This document shows positions 26,107 to 35,496 of a DNA stretch of 64,000 nt, in pieces; position 1 is the first letter of the stretch; the number at the start of each line of letters is the position of its first letter. The position numbers were made by a program, and so were the translations under genes. The notes below the pieces were generated by a model. The model was given only the letters and a program-made list of their open reading frames with translations. It was not told the DNA's origin and ran no database searches. Origin of the DNA: Acidobacteriaceae bacterium (GTDB lineage: Bacteria; Acidobacteriota; Terriglobia; Terriglobales; Acidobacteriaceae); contig PMHV01000051.1 in assembly GCA_003156805.1 (NCBI GenBank), positions 1 to 64,000 of the forward strand, written 5' to 3'.

Positions 26107-27165
26107 CTATTTTCCTTTAATGCGGCTGACGAATAGCTGCAGGAACCGGTCAGCATCCGAGGCCACGCAAACGCGCGCATTCGGCTTCAGGTAGTCGAAG
26201 CCTTCGATTACGTAACGATCACCGTGCAACACGTTTTTTTCGTTGTACCCCATGCGATTCGCGACCGTTTCTCCGCGCGTAAACTCGCCTTTCGTTTCTA
26301 CGTCGACGTGCATCTCTTTCAGGGTCACTAATGTTGGGTCGAGAGCAACTCCTACTGCGAGGGGATCGTACATGGCCGCGCCGCTGTATCCGCTTTTTTC
26401 GCTGCGCGAAAGATAGAACTCACCCAGCTTGGAAACGAAGTCAGTTTCAGGACCGTGAGCGGATTGCAACTCCGCGAGTTCTTTGCGCGTCAGCAGCGTG
26501 CGCTCGCCGATATCGGAGCCAACCATGGTTACCATCCAGCTGGCATTGAACACAATCGACGCAGCTTCGGGGTCGTTGTAGATATTTGCCTCGGCTGCTC
26601 CGTCGACGTTGCCGCCGGAAATGGAGCCGCCCATGACGACAATATTTTTCACCAGCCCCGCAATCGACGGATCTTTCGAAACCGCAAGCGCAATGTTGGT
26701 GAGCGGTCCTACGGGAATCAACGTGATTTCATGCGGATATTTATGGACCATCTCGATGATGAGGTCCGGCCCAAAGCGGGGATCGACTTTGCATTTGGAG
26801 GCCGGCAATTCTATATCGGCAAGACCGTTTTGTCCGTGCCAATACTCCGCCGTAATCAACTTCTGATTCAGAGGATGTTGCGCTCCGGCGGCGACGGCGA
26901 CATCACACCGGTTCGCCAGCGAAACAATCTTGAGCGCGTTTTCCAAACCTTGAGCCGCGACCACGTTGCCCGGGACAACAGTCAACGCCTCGACCTTAAA
27001 CTCTGGTGAATTGAGCGCTAACAAAATCGCCAGCGCATCGTCCGTGCCGGGATCGGTATCGATGATGACGCGCCGCGGCGCAGACTGGGCGAAGGCGTTG
27101 GTTACGTTCGGTACAACGGCCACGATCAAAATAATCAGAACGGAGGAAAAACGAAATTGCTTCAC
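26107..27165 (-). CDS. exported nucleoside hydrolase (IUNH family)
   Basis: Cleaves the N-glycosidic bond of ribonucleosides to base and ribose. 352 residues. The calcium-binding signature is intact: IDTDPGTDDALAILLAL at about 36-52, with later family motifs LTVVPGNV, LIPVGPLTNIALAV and a MYDPLAVGVAL segment carrying the distal metal-ligand Asp. The N-terminus is a signal peptide (VLIILIVAVVPNVTNAFA), unlike the cytoplasmic enzymes of most bacteria, so it probably acts in the periplasm. Start is GTG at 27165 with AAGGAAGTTGTC before it. It precedes, downstream, the GRP transporter (convergent, 36 bases apart) and follows nupC by 53 bases. Confidence 0.93.
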   Translation of the reverse strand: MKQFRFSSVLIILIVAVVPNVTNAFAQSAPRRVIIDTDPGTDDALAILLALNSPEFKVEALTVVPGNVVAAQGLENALKIVSLANRCDVAVAAGAQHPLNQKLITAEYWHGQNGLADIELPASKCKVDPRFGPDLIIEMVHKYPHEITLIPVGPLTNIALAVSKDPSIAGLVKNIVVMGGSISGGNVDGAAEANIYNDPEAASIVFNASWMVTMVGSDIGERTLLTRKELAELQSAHGPETDFVSKLGEFYLSRSEKSGYSGAAMYDPLAVGVALDPTLVTLKEMHVDVETKGEFTRGETVANRMGYNEKNVLHGDRYVIEGFDYLKPNARVCVASDADRFLQLFVSRIKGK

Positions 27166-27218
27166 GACAACTTCCTTTCTTGGATGACCACTTTTGAAAG
27201 ACCAATGGCAGTCTTAAC

Positions 27219-28448
27219 TTACAGCAACATGCCTGCGATGGACGCCGACATCAGATTCGCCATGGTTCCCGCGAGCATGGCGCGGATGCCAAGGCGGGCG
27301 AGTTCAGCTCTTTTGTTCGGCGCGAGCGCTCCGATGCCACCGATCTGAATGCCGATCGAACTCAGGTTGGCGAAGCCGCAAAGCGCGAATGTGGCAATGG
27401 TGAAAGAGCGCGGATCAAGCCCCGCTTTCATCGGCCCCAGCATCGAAAATGCCACCAATTCATTCAGCACCATGCGTGTGCCAAGCAGGGTTCCGATCAG
27501 ACCGCAGTCACGCCAGGGAACCCCAATCACCCAGGCAATGGGCGCGAAGAGGGCGCCGAAAATCTTCTCGAGACTCTCTGGAAACCAGGCCAGCCAGTGA
27601 TGGATTCCACCGAAGATGCCGTCCACCAGCGCGACCAGCGCCAGAAACGCAATCAGCATGGCAGCGATGTTCAAAGCCATATGCAGGCCATCGGTGGTTC
27701 CCCGCGCGACTGCGCCCAAAAGGTTTTCTTCCTTCTCGGCTTTCTCTTCGTCCTCGGGCATCACGACGCGTCCGGCGGTTCGCGACTGCTCGGTTTCGGG
27801 CACGAGCATCTTCGCCATCAACAGCGTGCCGGGCGCGGTCATAATCACCGCGCTCAGCAGGTGTTTGGGCTCGATGCCGAATGCGATGTAGGCCGCCATG
27901 ATTGCGCCGGAAACGTGGGCCATTCCGCTGGTCATCACGGTCATGAGTTCCGAGCGTGTCAGATCGGGCAGAAACGGGCGGATGGTCACGGGCGCTTCGG
28001 TTTGTCCCATGAAAATACTGGCCGCGATGTTGAGCGATTCGGCGCCGCTGGCGCCCATTACGCGGGTCATCACCCATGCCGCAAGCTTAATGATGGGTTG
28101 CATGATCCCGAAGTGATAGAGCACGGCGAACAACGCGCAGATGAAAATGACGGTCGGCAACACCTGAAACGCGAAAAAGAAGCCGAGATGAGAGCTCTGC
28201 CGGCCGAGATCGCCGAAAACAAATTGCGACCCGACAAATGAATAATTCAGCAAACGTGTGACTACGTCGCCGGCTTTCTGAAAAACCCGCCGCCCGGCGT
28301 CGATTCGCAACACACATACCGCAAACGCGAACTGCAAACCTAATCCCCACGCCACGGTTTTCAGGCGAATGGCGCGCCGGTTGGTAGAGAATGCGTAGGC
28401 CAGAGCCAGCATCGCCAAAAGCCCGAGAATTCCAGTGTAGCGTCCCAT
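27219..28448 (-). CDS. concentrative nucleoside transporter, NupC/CNT family
   Basis: Cation-coupled nucleoside uptake across the inner membrane. 409 residues with about 10 hydrophobic segments. Family motifs are the central SLNIAASIFMGQTEAPVTI and the late CGFANLSSIGIQIGGI. ATG at 28448. It lies 27 bases after the pyrimidine-nucleoside phosphorylase gene in a cdd-deoA-nupC-hydrolase order that fits one nucleoside-salvage operon. Confidence 0.93.
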   Translation of the reverse strand: MGRYTGILGLLAMLALAYAFSTNRRAIRLKTVAWGLGLQFAFAVCVLRIDAGRRVFQKAGDVVTRLLNYSFVGSQFVFGDLGRQSSHLGFFFAFQVLPTVIFICALFAVLYHFGIMQPIIKLAAWVMTRVMGASGAESLNIAASIFMGQTEAPVTIRPFLPDLTRSELMTVMTSGMAHVSGAIMAAYIAFGIEPKHLLSAVIMTAPGTLLMAKMLVPETEQSRTAGRVVMPEDEEKAEKEENLLGAVARGTTDGLHMALNIAAMLIAFLALVALVDGIFGGIHHWLAWFPESLEKIFGALFAPIAWVIGVPWRDCGLIGTLLGTRMVLNELVAFSMLGPMKAGLDPRSFTIATFALCGFANLSSIGIQIGGIGALAPNKRAELARLGIRAMLAGTMANLMSASIAGMLL

Positions 28449-28475
28449 TCAGTTTCTCTTTTCAGTTTCTCACTG

Positions 28476-29828
28476 TCAGTTTGTTTTGCCGGATTTTTCG
28501 ATCACGCGATGGATCAACGGCCTTTTCTCGCGCGGCGGCGAATCCGCAATCTGGCAACTTTCCTCGATCAACTGCCTGGCCCTTGCCGCGCGGTTTTCCA
28601 CGCGATAGTGAATGGTGGCAAGCGGCTCGCCCGCGGAAACCCGGTCGCCAACTTTCTTGTGAAGAACGATTCCTACCGCCGGGTCCACCGAATCTTCTTT
28701 GCGTTCGCGACCTCCGCCGAGAATGACGCAGGCCGTTCCAACCTGCTCACACTGTAGAGAAGCGAGATAACCGTTCTTCGGGCTGGGAACCGCCATTGTA
28801 TGCGGCGCCCGAGGCAGTTTTCTGGGATCGTCGATGGTTCGGGGATCTCCGCCCTGCAATTCCACCATCTGCCGAAACTTCTCCAGAGCCTGGCCGGAAG
28901 AAATCAATTTCTCGCTCCTCTGTTTTCCATCGGCGACTGTACCGGAAACTCCACCGAGATACAGCATCCATCCCGCAAGCTCCAGGCAGAGTAGCCGCAG
29001 ATCCTCTGGACCTCCGGCGCGAAGAACATCGACCGCTTCCACAACTTCGAGCGCATTTCCAATCATGTTTCCCAGCGGCTGATCCATATCGGTGATGAGC
29101 GCAACCGTTCGTTTGCCCATGCGCTCGCCGGTTTCCACCATAAGTTCCGCAAGAAAAACGGCATCGGCTTCTTTCTTCATAAATGCGCCGGAGCCGGTTT
29201 TGACGTCGAGCACCAGCGCCTCGATGCCTTCGGCGAGTTTCTTGCTCATGATGGAAGCGCAGATCAGGTAGGGGCTTTCCACCGTGCCGGTCACATCGCG
29301 CAGAGCATAGAGTTTGCGATCGGCAGGGGCGATCTCCGCGGTTTGGCCGATCATGGCGCAGCCACAAGTCTCGAGCACGCGACGGAACTGAGTTACAGAA
29401 AGATTCACGTTGAAGCCGGGGATGGATTCAAGCTTATCCAGCGTGCCACCCGTGTGACCGAGGCCGCGGCCGCTGATCATCGGCACAGCCACTCCGGCAG
29501 CAGCGGCCAGCGGAGCTAGCACCAGCGAAGTTTTGTCGCCAACGCCGCCGGTGGAGTGCTTATCGACCTTTTTCGCTGGAAGCGAAGATAGATCGAGCAC
29601 CTCGCCCGAGTGCAGCATGGCATCGGTGAGGACGGCGGTTTCGACTTTTGTCATGCCGCGAAGAACAACCGCCATCAGCCACGCTGAAACCTGGTAGTCG
29701 GGAATTTCGTCGCGGGTGTAAGCGCTGATCAAAGACTCGATTTCGTGCCGCGACAACTCGCCGCCATCGCGTTTCTTGCGAATCACGTCAATGGCACGGA
29801 AGGTTTGTGCGGCCGAAGCTTGGCTCAC
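28476..29828 (-). CDS. deoA: thymidine / pyrimidine-nucleoside phosphorylase
   Basis: Phosphorolysis of thymidine, uridine or deoxyuridine to base and (deoxy)ribose-1-phosphate. 450 residues, family-normal. The signature SGRGLGHTGGTLDKLE is at about 118-133, preceded by the phosphate-binding KHSTGGVGDKTSLVLAP; the C-terminal domain has the GGGRERKEDSVDPAVG turn. Start is GTG at 29828, sharing GTGA with the stop of cdd, so the two are translationally coupled. Whether it prefers thymidine or uridine cannot be told by eye. Confidence 0.94.
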   Translation of the reverse strand: MSQASAAQTFRAIDVIRKKRDGGELSRHEIESLISAYTRDEIPDYQVSAWLMAVVLRGMTKVETAVLTDAMLHSGEVLDLSSLPAKKVDKHSTGGVGDKTSLVLAPLAAAAGVAVPMISGRGLGHTGGTLDKLESIPGFNVNLSVTQFRRVLETCGCAMIGQTAEIAPADRKLYALRDVTGTVESPYLICASIMSKKLAEGIEALVLDVKTGSGAFMKKEADAVFLAELMVETGERMGKRTVALITDMDQPLGNMIGNALEVVEAVDVLRAGGPEDLRLLCLELAGWMLYLGGVSGTVADGKQRSEKLISSGQALEKFRQMVELQGGDPRTIDDPRKLPRAPHTMAVPSPKNGYLASLQCEQVGTACVILGGGRERKEDSVDPAVGIVLHKKVGDRVSAGEPLATIHYRVENRAARARQLIEESCQIADSPPREKRPLIHRVIEKSGKTN

Positions 29829-30277
29829 TGGAGGCGGAATCCTTCGGGAAGAAGTTCGGTGATGTGAGCGTGCCTCGGTCCATTGGACCCATGAAAGAAG
29901 ATGACGGCATCAGGGCCGAACTCATAAATTACCTGACGGCATGCGCCACACGGCGCGCAGGGAGCGCCCTTGTCATTGGCCACGGCAACTGCGCGAATCT
30001 CGATCTTCGGCCCCAATTGCGCGACCGCGGAGAAAATCGCGGTTCGCTCTGCACAATTGGTCATTCCATAGGACGCGTTTTCCACGTTGCAGCCGGAGAA
30101 GATGTCGCCGCTTGCCGTCAAGATCGCAGCGCCGACCCGGAAGTTCGAGTAGGGAGCGTGGGCGTTTTTCATCACATTCTTTGCGCACTGCAACAACTTT
30201 TCGCGCATGTCATCCGAAACAGTTATTTGGGGCATGACAAGAAAGTCTCGCACAGTCTTCGCAAAATTGTGCGCCAT
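29825..30277 (-). CDS. cdd: cytidine deaminase
   Basis: Zinc enzyme converting (deoxy)cytidine to (deoxy)uridine, the step before DeoA. 150 residues, the homotetrameric short form. Zinc-site motifs NCAERTAIF (Cys and catalytic Glu) and PCGACRQV (two Cys) are present, and SNFRVGAAI is the nucleoside-binding entry. ATG 30277 is preceded by TGAGGG at good spacing; ATG 30235 is a weaker alternative. First gene of the salvage operon. Confidence 0.95.
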   Translation of the reverse strand: MAHNFAKTVRDFLVMPQITVSDDMREKLLQCAKNVMKNAHAPYSNFRVGAAILTASGDIFSGCNVENASYGMTNCAERTAIFSAVAQLGPKIEIRAVAVANDKGAPCAPCGACRQVIYEFGPDAVIFFHGSNGPRHAHITELLPEGFRLQ

Positions 30278-30479
30278 TGTAAACCCTCAGGGCGGGAGCG
30301 CGCGCGTTTTCTTGAAACAGGCGGCGGCGCGGCAGGCCAATTCAATCGGAATTGCTTTTGTCTGGCCTGAGGGCTAGCATAACTCCCGGCGCTTTTGTGC
30401 CATTCGGCAGCACACGATTTTGTTCGCGCGAGTCGTGTGCAGTTCCAAGTCTTTCAAATCTTTTGTAGATCCTTTGTCG

Positions 30480-30501
30480 CAGATCTTAAGCAGATCTTAA
30501 G
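30480..30501 (+). repeat. 11-bp tandem repeat abutting the aldehyde dehydrogenase ribosome site
   Basis: CAGATCTTAAG occurs twice in a row (30480-30490, 30491-30501); the second copy runs directly into GAGG of the AAGGAGGT Shine-Dalgarno site. Each unit holds the palindromes AGATCT and CTTAAG. It could be an operator or simple slippage. Confidence 0.7.
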
Positions 30502-30511
30502 GAGGTCCCGT

Positions 30512-32017
30512 ATGGGCATCGCAGTTTCCCCGCAAATCCACCCGCGGGTTGCAGATTTTCTCGAGCAACCACGGAAAATGTTAATCAACGGCAAGTGGGT
30601 GAACGCCGCTTCCGGCAAGACTTTCCCCACATACAATCCTGCCACCGGCGAGGTTCTGGCCCGCGTGGCCGAAGGCGATCGTGAAGATATTGAGCAGGCC
30701 GTGAAGGCGGCCCGCAAGGCGTTCGATCACGGACCTTGGCGGCGCATGACCGCCTCGGAACGCGGACGCCTGATCTGGAAGCTCGCCGATCTTCTGGAAC
30801 AACACACCGAGGAGTTCGGCTATATCGAAGCGCTCGACAACGGCAAGCCGCTGGCCATCGCGAAAGCCGCCGACGTACCGCTGGCAGTCGATCTGTTCCG
30901 CTACATGGCGGGTTGGGCAACCAAGATTGAGGGGAACACAATTCCAATCTCGGTTCCCTACACGCCTCGCGCAAAATATCTGGCCTATACCCTCCGCGAA
31001 CCGGTGGGAGTAGTTGGACAAATCATCCCCTGGAACTTTCCGCTTCTCATGGCTGCGTGGAAGTTAGGTCCTGCGCTGGCGACAGGTTGCACCGTGGTAC
31101 TGAAGCCGGCCGAGCAAACGCCGCTTTCCGCGTTGCGCCTGGGCGACCTGATTCTGGAAGCTGGTTTTCCAGAAGGCGTAGTCAACATCGTGCCCGGTTA
31201 TGGCGAAACGGCTGGCGCGGCTCTGGCCGCTCATCCTGACGTAGACAAGATCGCCTTTACCGGTTCCACCGAAGTCGGCAAGCTGATTGTTCACGCTGCG
31301 ACCGGAAACTTGAAGAAGGTTTCGCTCGAACTGGGCGGAAAATCGCCGAACGTCGTGTTCAAGGACGCGGACCTCGACGAGGCCATCCCCGGTTCTGCCA
31401 GCGCGATCTTCTTTAACCAGGGTCAGTGCTGCTGCGCCGGGTCGCGACTCTATGTGGAGCGGCCGGTCTACGACCGCGTGATCCAGGGAGTCGCGGAGAA
31501 CGCCAAGAAAATTAAGGTGGGCTCAGGTCTCGATCCGGAGACGCAAATGGGGCCGCTGGTCTCGGAGGAGCAGTTGAAACGGGTCTGCGGTTACCTGGAA
31601 GCGGGTTTCTCCGAGGGAGCCAAGGCCATTGTGGGCGGCCACAAGGGTAGCGATAAGGGCTACTTCGTAGAGCCTACCGTCTTGGTCGACACTCGCGAGA
31701 ACATGAAGGTAGTCAAAGAGGAAATCTTCGGACCGGTCGTGGTCGCGATGCCGTTCGACGATCTCGAGGAGATCCTGCCTCGGGCTAACGACAGCGAGTA
31801 CGGGCTGGCGGCCGCGGTTTGGACACGCGATATCAGCAAAGCACATCGTGTGGCCGAATACCTGCGCGCCGGCACGGTGTGGATCAACTGCTACAACATC
31901 TTCGATGCGGCGCTGCCGTTCGGCGGATACAAGCAGTCCGGATGGGGGCGCGAGATGGGACACGACGTCCTCAACAACTACACCCAGACGAAAGCGGTGT
32001 GCGCGAGGCTGGCATAG
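30512..32017 (+). CDS. NAD(P)-dependent aldehyde dehydrogenase (ALDH1/2-like)
   Basis: 501 residues from ATG 30512, placed by a near-perfect AAGGAGGT 5 bases upstream; the open frame goes back to 30395 without a site. Conserved elements: VGQIIPWNFPLLMA (cofactor loop), FTGSTEVGKLI (NAD phosphate contact), LELGGKSPNVVF (general-base Glu) and FFNQGQCCCAGSRLYVE with the catalytic Cys. The closing FGGYKQSGWGREMG is typical of the class. It stands alone between the nucleoside and kynurenine gene groups; the natural aldehyde is unknown. Confidence 0.94.
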   Translation: MGIAVSPQIHPRVADFLEQPRKMLINGKWVNAASGKTFPTYNPATGEVLARVAEGDREDIEQAVKAARKAFDHGPWRRMTASERGRLIWKLADLLEQHTEEFGYIEALDNGKPLAIAKAADVPLAVDLFRYMAGWATKIEGNTIPISVPYTPRAKYLAYTLREPVGVVGQIIPWNFPLLMAAWKLGPALATGCTVVLKPAEQTPLSALRLGDLILEAGFPEGVVNIVPGYGETAGAALAAHPDVDKIAFTGSTEVGKLIVHAATGNLKKVSLELGGKSPNVVFKDADLDEAIPGSASAIFFNQGQCCCAGSRLYVERPVYDRVIQGVAENAKKIKVGSGLDPETQMGPLVSEEQLKRVCGYLEAGFSEGAKAIVGGHKGSDKGYFVEPTVLVDTRENMKVVKEEIFGPVVVAMPFDDLEEILPRANDSEYGLAAAVWTRDISKAHRVAEYLRAGTVWINCYNIFDAALPFGGYKQSGWGREMGHDVLNNYTQTKAVCARLA

Positions 32018-32043
32018 CTGACTGAGCGCAATCTGAATACGCG

Positions 32044-32077
32044 CAAAAGGACGGCGGTTGAAGCCGCCGTCCTTTTG
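32044..32077 (+). terminator. rho-independent terminator after the aldehyde dehydrogenase gene
   Basis: Perfect 14-base stem CAAAAGGACGGCGG / CCGCCGTCCTTTTG with a six-base loop TTGAAG; A-run and T-run flanks make it active from both sides, so it can also end the convergent pyrR transcript. Confidence 0.9.
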
Positions 32078-32124
32078 ACTTGCCGTCGTCCTAACTTATC
32101 GCGGGCCCTGTTTCTTCCCCGTCC

Positions 32125-32694
32125 CTATCTCTCCATCAACAAAACTTTCTCCGCGCCGTCAACCTCGGTTAACTTCACTTCGATCACCTCGTTCATTGTT
32201 GTCTGGACGTTTCGGCCCACGAAGCTGGCCTCGACCGGCAACTCACGATGTCCGCGGTCAATCAGTACGCAGAGCTGCACTCGCCGCGGCCGCCCGTGCG
32301 AGAACAATGCATCCAGCGCGGCGCGCGTCGTGCGTCCGGTAAAGAGAACATCATCGACCAGAACAATGTTCTGGTCCTCGATGGAAATCCCGATCTCTTT
32401 TTCTTGTACCACGGGCTTGGGCCCGAGCGTCGATAAATCGTCGCGATAGAAAGTAATATCGAGCGTTCCGACGGGGACCTTGGCATTTTCGATGCGGGCG
32501 ACGATCTTGCCCAGGCGTTCCGCGATCGGCACACCCCGGCGGCGAATCCCCACCAGCGCCAGTCGTTCGATACCGCCGTTCTTTTCCACGATTTCGTAGG
32601 CGAGCCGCACCAGCGTGCGATCGATTTCCGATGCGGACATCAATTGCGCTTTCTGGCGCAGCCCGGTATCTCGAGAAACATTTTCAGCATTCAT
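32125..32694 (-). CDS. pyrR: bifunctional PyrR: pyr regulator / uracil phosphoribosyltransferase
   Basis: 189 residues of the PyrR family. The PRPP-binding signature VLVDDVLFTGRTTRAA is present, with the LVGIRRRGVPIAERL loop and a dimer-face DLSTLGPKP segment. In many bacteria PyrR attenuates pyr transcription by binding mRNA in response to UMP; no pyrB or pyrC is next to it here. ATG at 32694. It lies 120 bases downstream of kynureninase, so may be transcribed from the same long minus-strand run. Confidence 0.92.
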   Translation of the reverse strand: MNAENVSRDTGLRQKAQLMSASEIDRTLVRLAYEIVEKNGGIERLALVGIRRRGVPIAERLGKIVARIENAKVPVGTLDITFYRDDLSTLGPKPVVQEKEIGISIEDQNIVLVDDVLFTGRTTRAALDALFSHGRPRRVQLCVLIDRGHRELPVEASFVGRNVQTTMNEVIEVKLTEVDGAEKVLLMER

Positions 32695-32814
32695 GCCGTT
32701 GTGCCTCGTAAGAGTGGACTATTTCTCCTGAGCGTTTTCACCATGACAGCCACAGTGCGCAATTCGAACGTCGCGGCAGCAGGTCCTCACTGTATTCAAC
32801 TCGTCTCTTCGCGG

Positions 32815-34098
32815 TCAAGCGACCGAGCCCACAGCAGCCACAAAGCGTTGCGCGAAACGGTAAACATCTTGATAGGAATTGTAAAGTGGCACTGGAGCAA
32901 CCCGAAAAGTATCCCGCGATCTCCAGTCGCCAAAGATTCCTTCTCCGGCCAGACGCTCACAAAGCGATTGCCCACCACGGGGAACTCGAAGGGAAAGCTG
33001 CGCGCCGCGCCTTTCACTTTCATGCGGAGTGATGATGGAAAACGCAGCAGATTCAGCCTGATTCAACAGGAACTCCAAATAACCTGTGAGCTTCACGCTC
33101 TTTGCGCGCAAACTCTCCATGCCCACGGCGTGAAAAATATCCATCGACGCCCGTAGCGGCGCCAGGCTGAGAATGGGCGGATTGCTCAACTGCCATCCCT
33201 CGGCCCCCGCCATCGCCCGAAAGTTTGGCCCCATCTCGAAACGAGTCTGCTCCTCATGTCCCCACCAGCCGGCGAAACGCGGCAACGTTTCGGCATGCGC
33301 GTGCCTCTCATGAACAAAACAGCCCGCCACCGCTCCCGGCCCGCCGTTCAAGTACTTGTAGCTGCACCACACGGCGAAGTCCGGCCCCCAATCGTGGAGT
33401 TTGAGCCGCAAATTGCCGGCGGCATGCGCCAGGTCGAAACCGACCACGCAGCCCTGCGCATGGCCCGCCCGCGTGATGCGCTCCATGTTGAATGCCTGGC
33501 CGGTCGCATAGTTCACACCGCCCAGAAGGATCAGTGCAATCGACTCGCCTTCGTTCCCGATCAACTCTTCAATATCCTCATCGCGAAGGCAGGACTCATC
33601 TGGACGAGGCGTCAGTTCTATCAACGATGTTGCAGCGTCGAGCTCGTGAAATCCGATCTGCGATTTAATTGCATACTGATCGGATGGGAAAGCCGCGCGC
33701 TCGATGACGATTTTGTGTCTGTTACGCGTCGGCCGGTAAAACGAAACCATCATCACGTGCAGATTTACCGTGAGCGAATTCATTACTACAACTTCGACCG
33801 GCTTCGCACCCACCAGCTCAGCCGTTTGCTCGGTGACCAGCCGGTGATAGGGCATCCATGGATTTCGTGCATGAAAGTGTGCCTCTACGCCAAGCTGCGC
33901 CCAGTCGCGCAATTCCTGATGGATGGACTCTCTCGCCGTTTTGGGCTGCAGTCCGAGAGAATGGCCGCACAAATAAATGCAGTTGTCACCGCTTGCCGTC
34001 TTCGGAATCCAGAACTCATGGCGGTAAGTCGCCAGCGGGTCGCTGGCGTCCAACCGCATGGCAAACTCTTCGCCGGATTCAAAGCGGAAGTCGGTCAC
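32815..34098 (-). CDS. kynU: kynureninase
   Basis: PLP enzyme that splits kynurenine / 3-hydroxykynurenine into (3-hydroxy)anthranilate and alanine. 427 residues, family-normal. The PLP lysine lies in AVWCSYKYLNGGPG, preceded by VVGFDLAHAAGNL (Asp to pyridine N). Other marks are YLCGHSLGLQPK at the N-terminus and FGDWRSRDTFRVAPVPLYN at the C-terminus. Start GTG at 34098 overlaps the kynurenine monooxygenase stop by four bases (GTGA), so the two are coupled. Confidence 0.95.
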   Translation of the reverse strand: MTDFRFESGEEFAMRLDASDPLATYRHEFWIPKTASGDNCIYLCGHSLGLQPKTARESIHQELRDWAQLGVEAHFHARNPWMPYHRLVTEQTAELVGAKPVEVVVMNSLTVNLHVMMVSFYRPTRNRHKIVIERAAFPSDQYAIKSQIGFHELDAATSLIELTPRPDESCLRDEDIEELIGNEGESIALILLGGVNYATGQAFNMERITRAGHAQGCVVGFDLAHAAGNLRLKLHDWGPDFAVWCSYKYLNGGPGAVAGCFVHERHAHAETLPRFAGWWGHEEQTRFEMGPNFRAMAGAEGWQLSNPPILSLAPLRASMDIFHAVGMESLRAKSVKLTGYLEFLLNQAESAAFSIITPHESERRGAQLSLRVPRGGQSLCERLAGEGIFGDWRSRDTFRVAPVPLYNSYQDVYRFAQRFVAAVGSVA

Positions 34099-35456
34099 TG
34101 TGCTTGCACCAGTGGAGTGAGCTCGCGTTGAATCAAATCTCGAGCTTTGGTCCAGTCCAACTCTTCAACGCGATCGATGTTGCTACAAAGTTCGGTCAGC
34201 AAACGTTCTTGAGCCGCACCCCGGGCCAGCGCGAGCGAATACGGAATCCGATGGAAAGTCACCATCGCATATTTCGGCACAAAGAGTTGCGGATACTTAG
34301 CCTCGAGCGCCAACTCAACTTTCTTCCGAAATAAGAACCTGGGGTCCGCAACGCGGTCGCGCATCTCCGCGAAATTTTCGATCGCCATGGCGGCGATCGC
34401 ATCAGTATTGATTTTCCGCGCTCTTTCGAACTCTTCGAAGACGCGCGCCCATCGCGGACCGAACTTGTCCAGCAATTCCGCCAGACAAACGCAGTCTTCA
34501 AATCCGCAATTCAATCCCTGTCCGAAGAATGGAACGATCGCATGCGCCGCGTCGCCCAGAAGCAGAGCTCTGCCCTCCACATGCCATGGGGAGCACTTGA
34601 TCGTCACCATGGTCCCGGTTGGGTTGGCAAAATAGTTTTCCGCGAGCTGCGGCATCAGACGGAACGCGTCGGGAAAACGCGCCTGAAAGAATCGGGTCAC
34701 GTCCTCTCGCGCCGCCAGGCTGGCAAAACTGTCAGCGCCCTCGAATGGCAGAAACAAAATGCACGCGAAAGTTCCGTCGATGTTCGGCAGCGCGATGAGC
34801 ATGTAGTTGCCGCGCGGCCAGATATGCAGGGCGTGAGTCTCCAGCCGATGACGCCCTTCGGAATCCGCTGGAATGGTCAATTCTTTGTAGCCATAATCGA
34901 GATACTGTTGCGAGAAATTGAAGCGGTTCAGCTTCAGCATCTCCGCGCGAATGGGCGAGGCCGAGCCATCGCAGCCGATTACAACATCGGAAGCTACCGT
35001 TGTTTCGCCGCCATTGTCTTCGTTGCGCAATCGAAGTGCGCCCGTCTTCAAATCATATTCCGTGCAGCGTCGCTGAAAGTGAATTGCAACGCCTTGCGCT
35101 TCGGCTGCATTCAGGAGCTCCATGTTCAGTTCCGCCCGCGAGATCGAGTTGATGACCTCCTCTTCGTTTTTCCCGTACGGTTGGAAGGTAATCTCGCCGT
35201 TTAACCCGTGCATCATCCGCCCTCGCATCGGAATAATGATATTCCGCATGCGTTCCCACAACTCCGCCTGCTGCAATGCGAAAATGCCGCGGGTCGAAAG
35301 GGCGAGGTTGATGGAGCGCCCTGCATCAATTCGCGTTCGCCGCATATCGGCTCGGCGTTCATAGATTTCAACGGCCAATCCCCGTTTCACCAGCAGCATG
35401 GCCAACAGTGGGCCGTTCAGTCCGGCGCCGATGAGCGTTATTTTAGGAGAACTCAT
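34095..35456 (-). CDS. kmo: kynurenine 3-monooxygenase
   Basis: FAD- and NADPH-dependent aromatic hydroxylase that makes 3-hydroxykynurenine. 453 residues. The Rossmann FAD site LIGAGLNGPLLAMLL is at the N-terminus, followed by RRTRIDAGRSINLALS, and the second FAD motif is LLGDAAHAIVPFFGQGLNCG with FEDC. The C-terminal KARDLIQRELTPL region is typical of KMO. ATG at 35456. Gap of 40 bases after the fused ACMSD-TDO gene and coupled overlap with kynU. Confidence 0.94.
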   Translation of the reverse strand: MSSPKITLIGAGLNGPLLAMLLVKRGLAVEIYERRADMRRTRIDAGRSINLALSTRGIFALQQAELWERMRNIIIPMRGRMMHGLNGEITFQPYGKNEEEVINSISRAELNMELLNAAEAQGVAIHFQRRCTEYDLKTGALRLRNEDNGGETTVASDVVIGCDGSASPIRAEMLKLNRFNFSQQYLDYGYKELTIPADSEGRHRLETHALHIWPRGNYMLIALPNIDGTFACILFLPFEGADSFASLAAREDVTRFFQARFPDAFRLMPQLAENYFANPTGTMVTIKCSPWHVEGRALLLGDAAHAIVPFFGQGLNCGFEDCVCLAELLDKFGPRWARVFEEFERARKINTDAIAAMAIENFAEMRDRVADPRFLFRKKVELALEAKYPQLFVPKYAMVTFHRIPYSLALARGAAQERLLTELCSNIDRVEELDWTKARDLIQRELTPLVQAQ

Positions 35457-35496
35457 TCTCGTGTACGGGAAAAGGCGAAGCGAAAGACTCGCAGCT

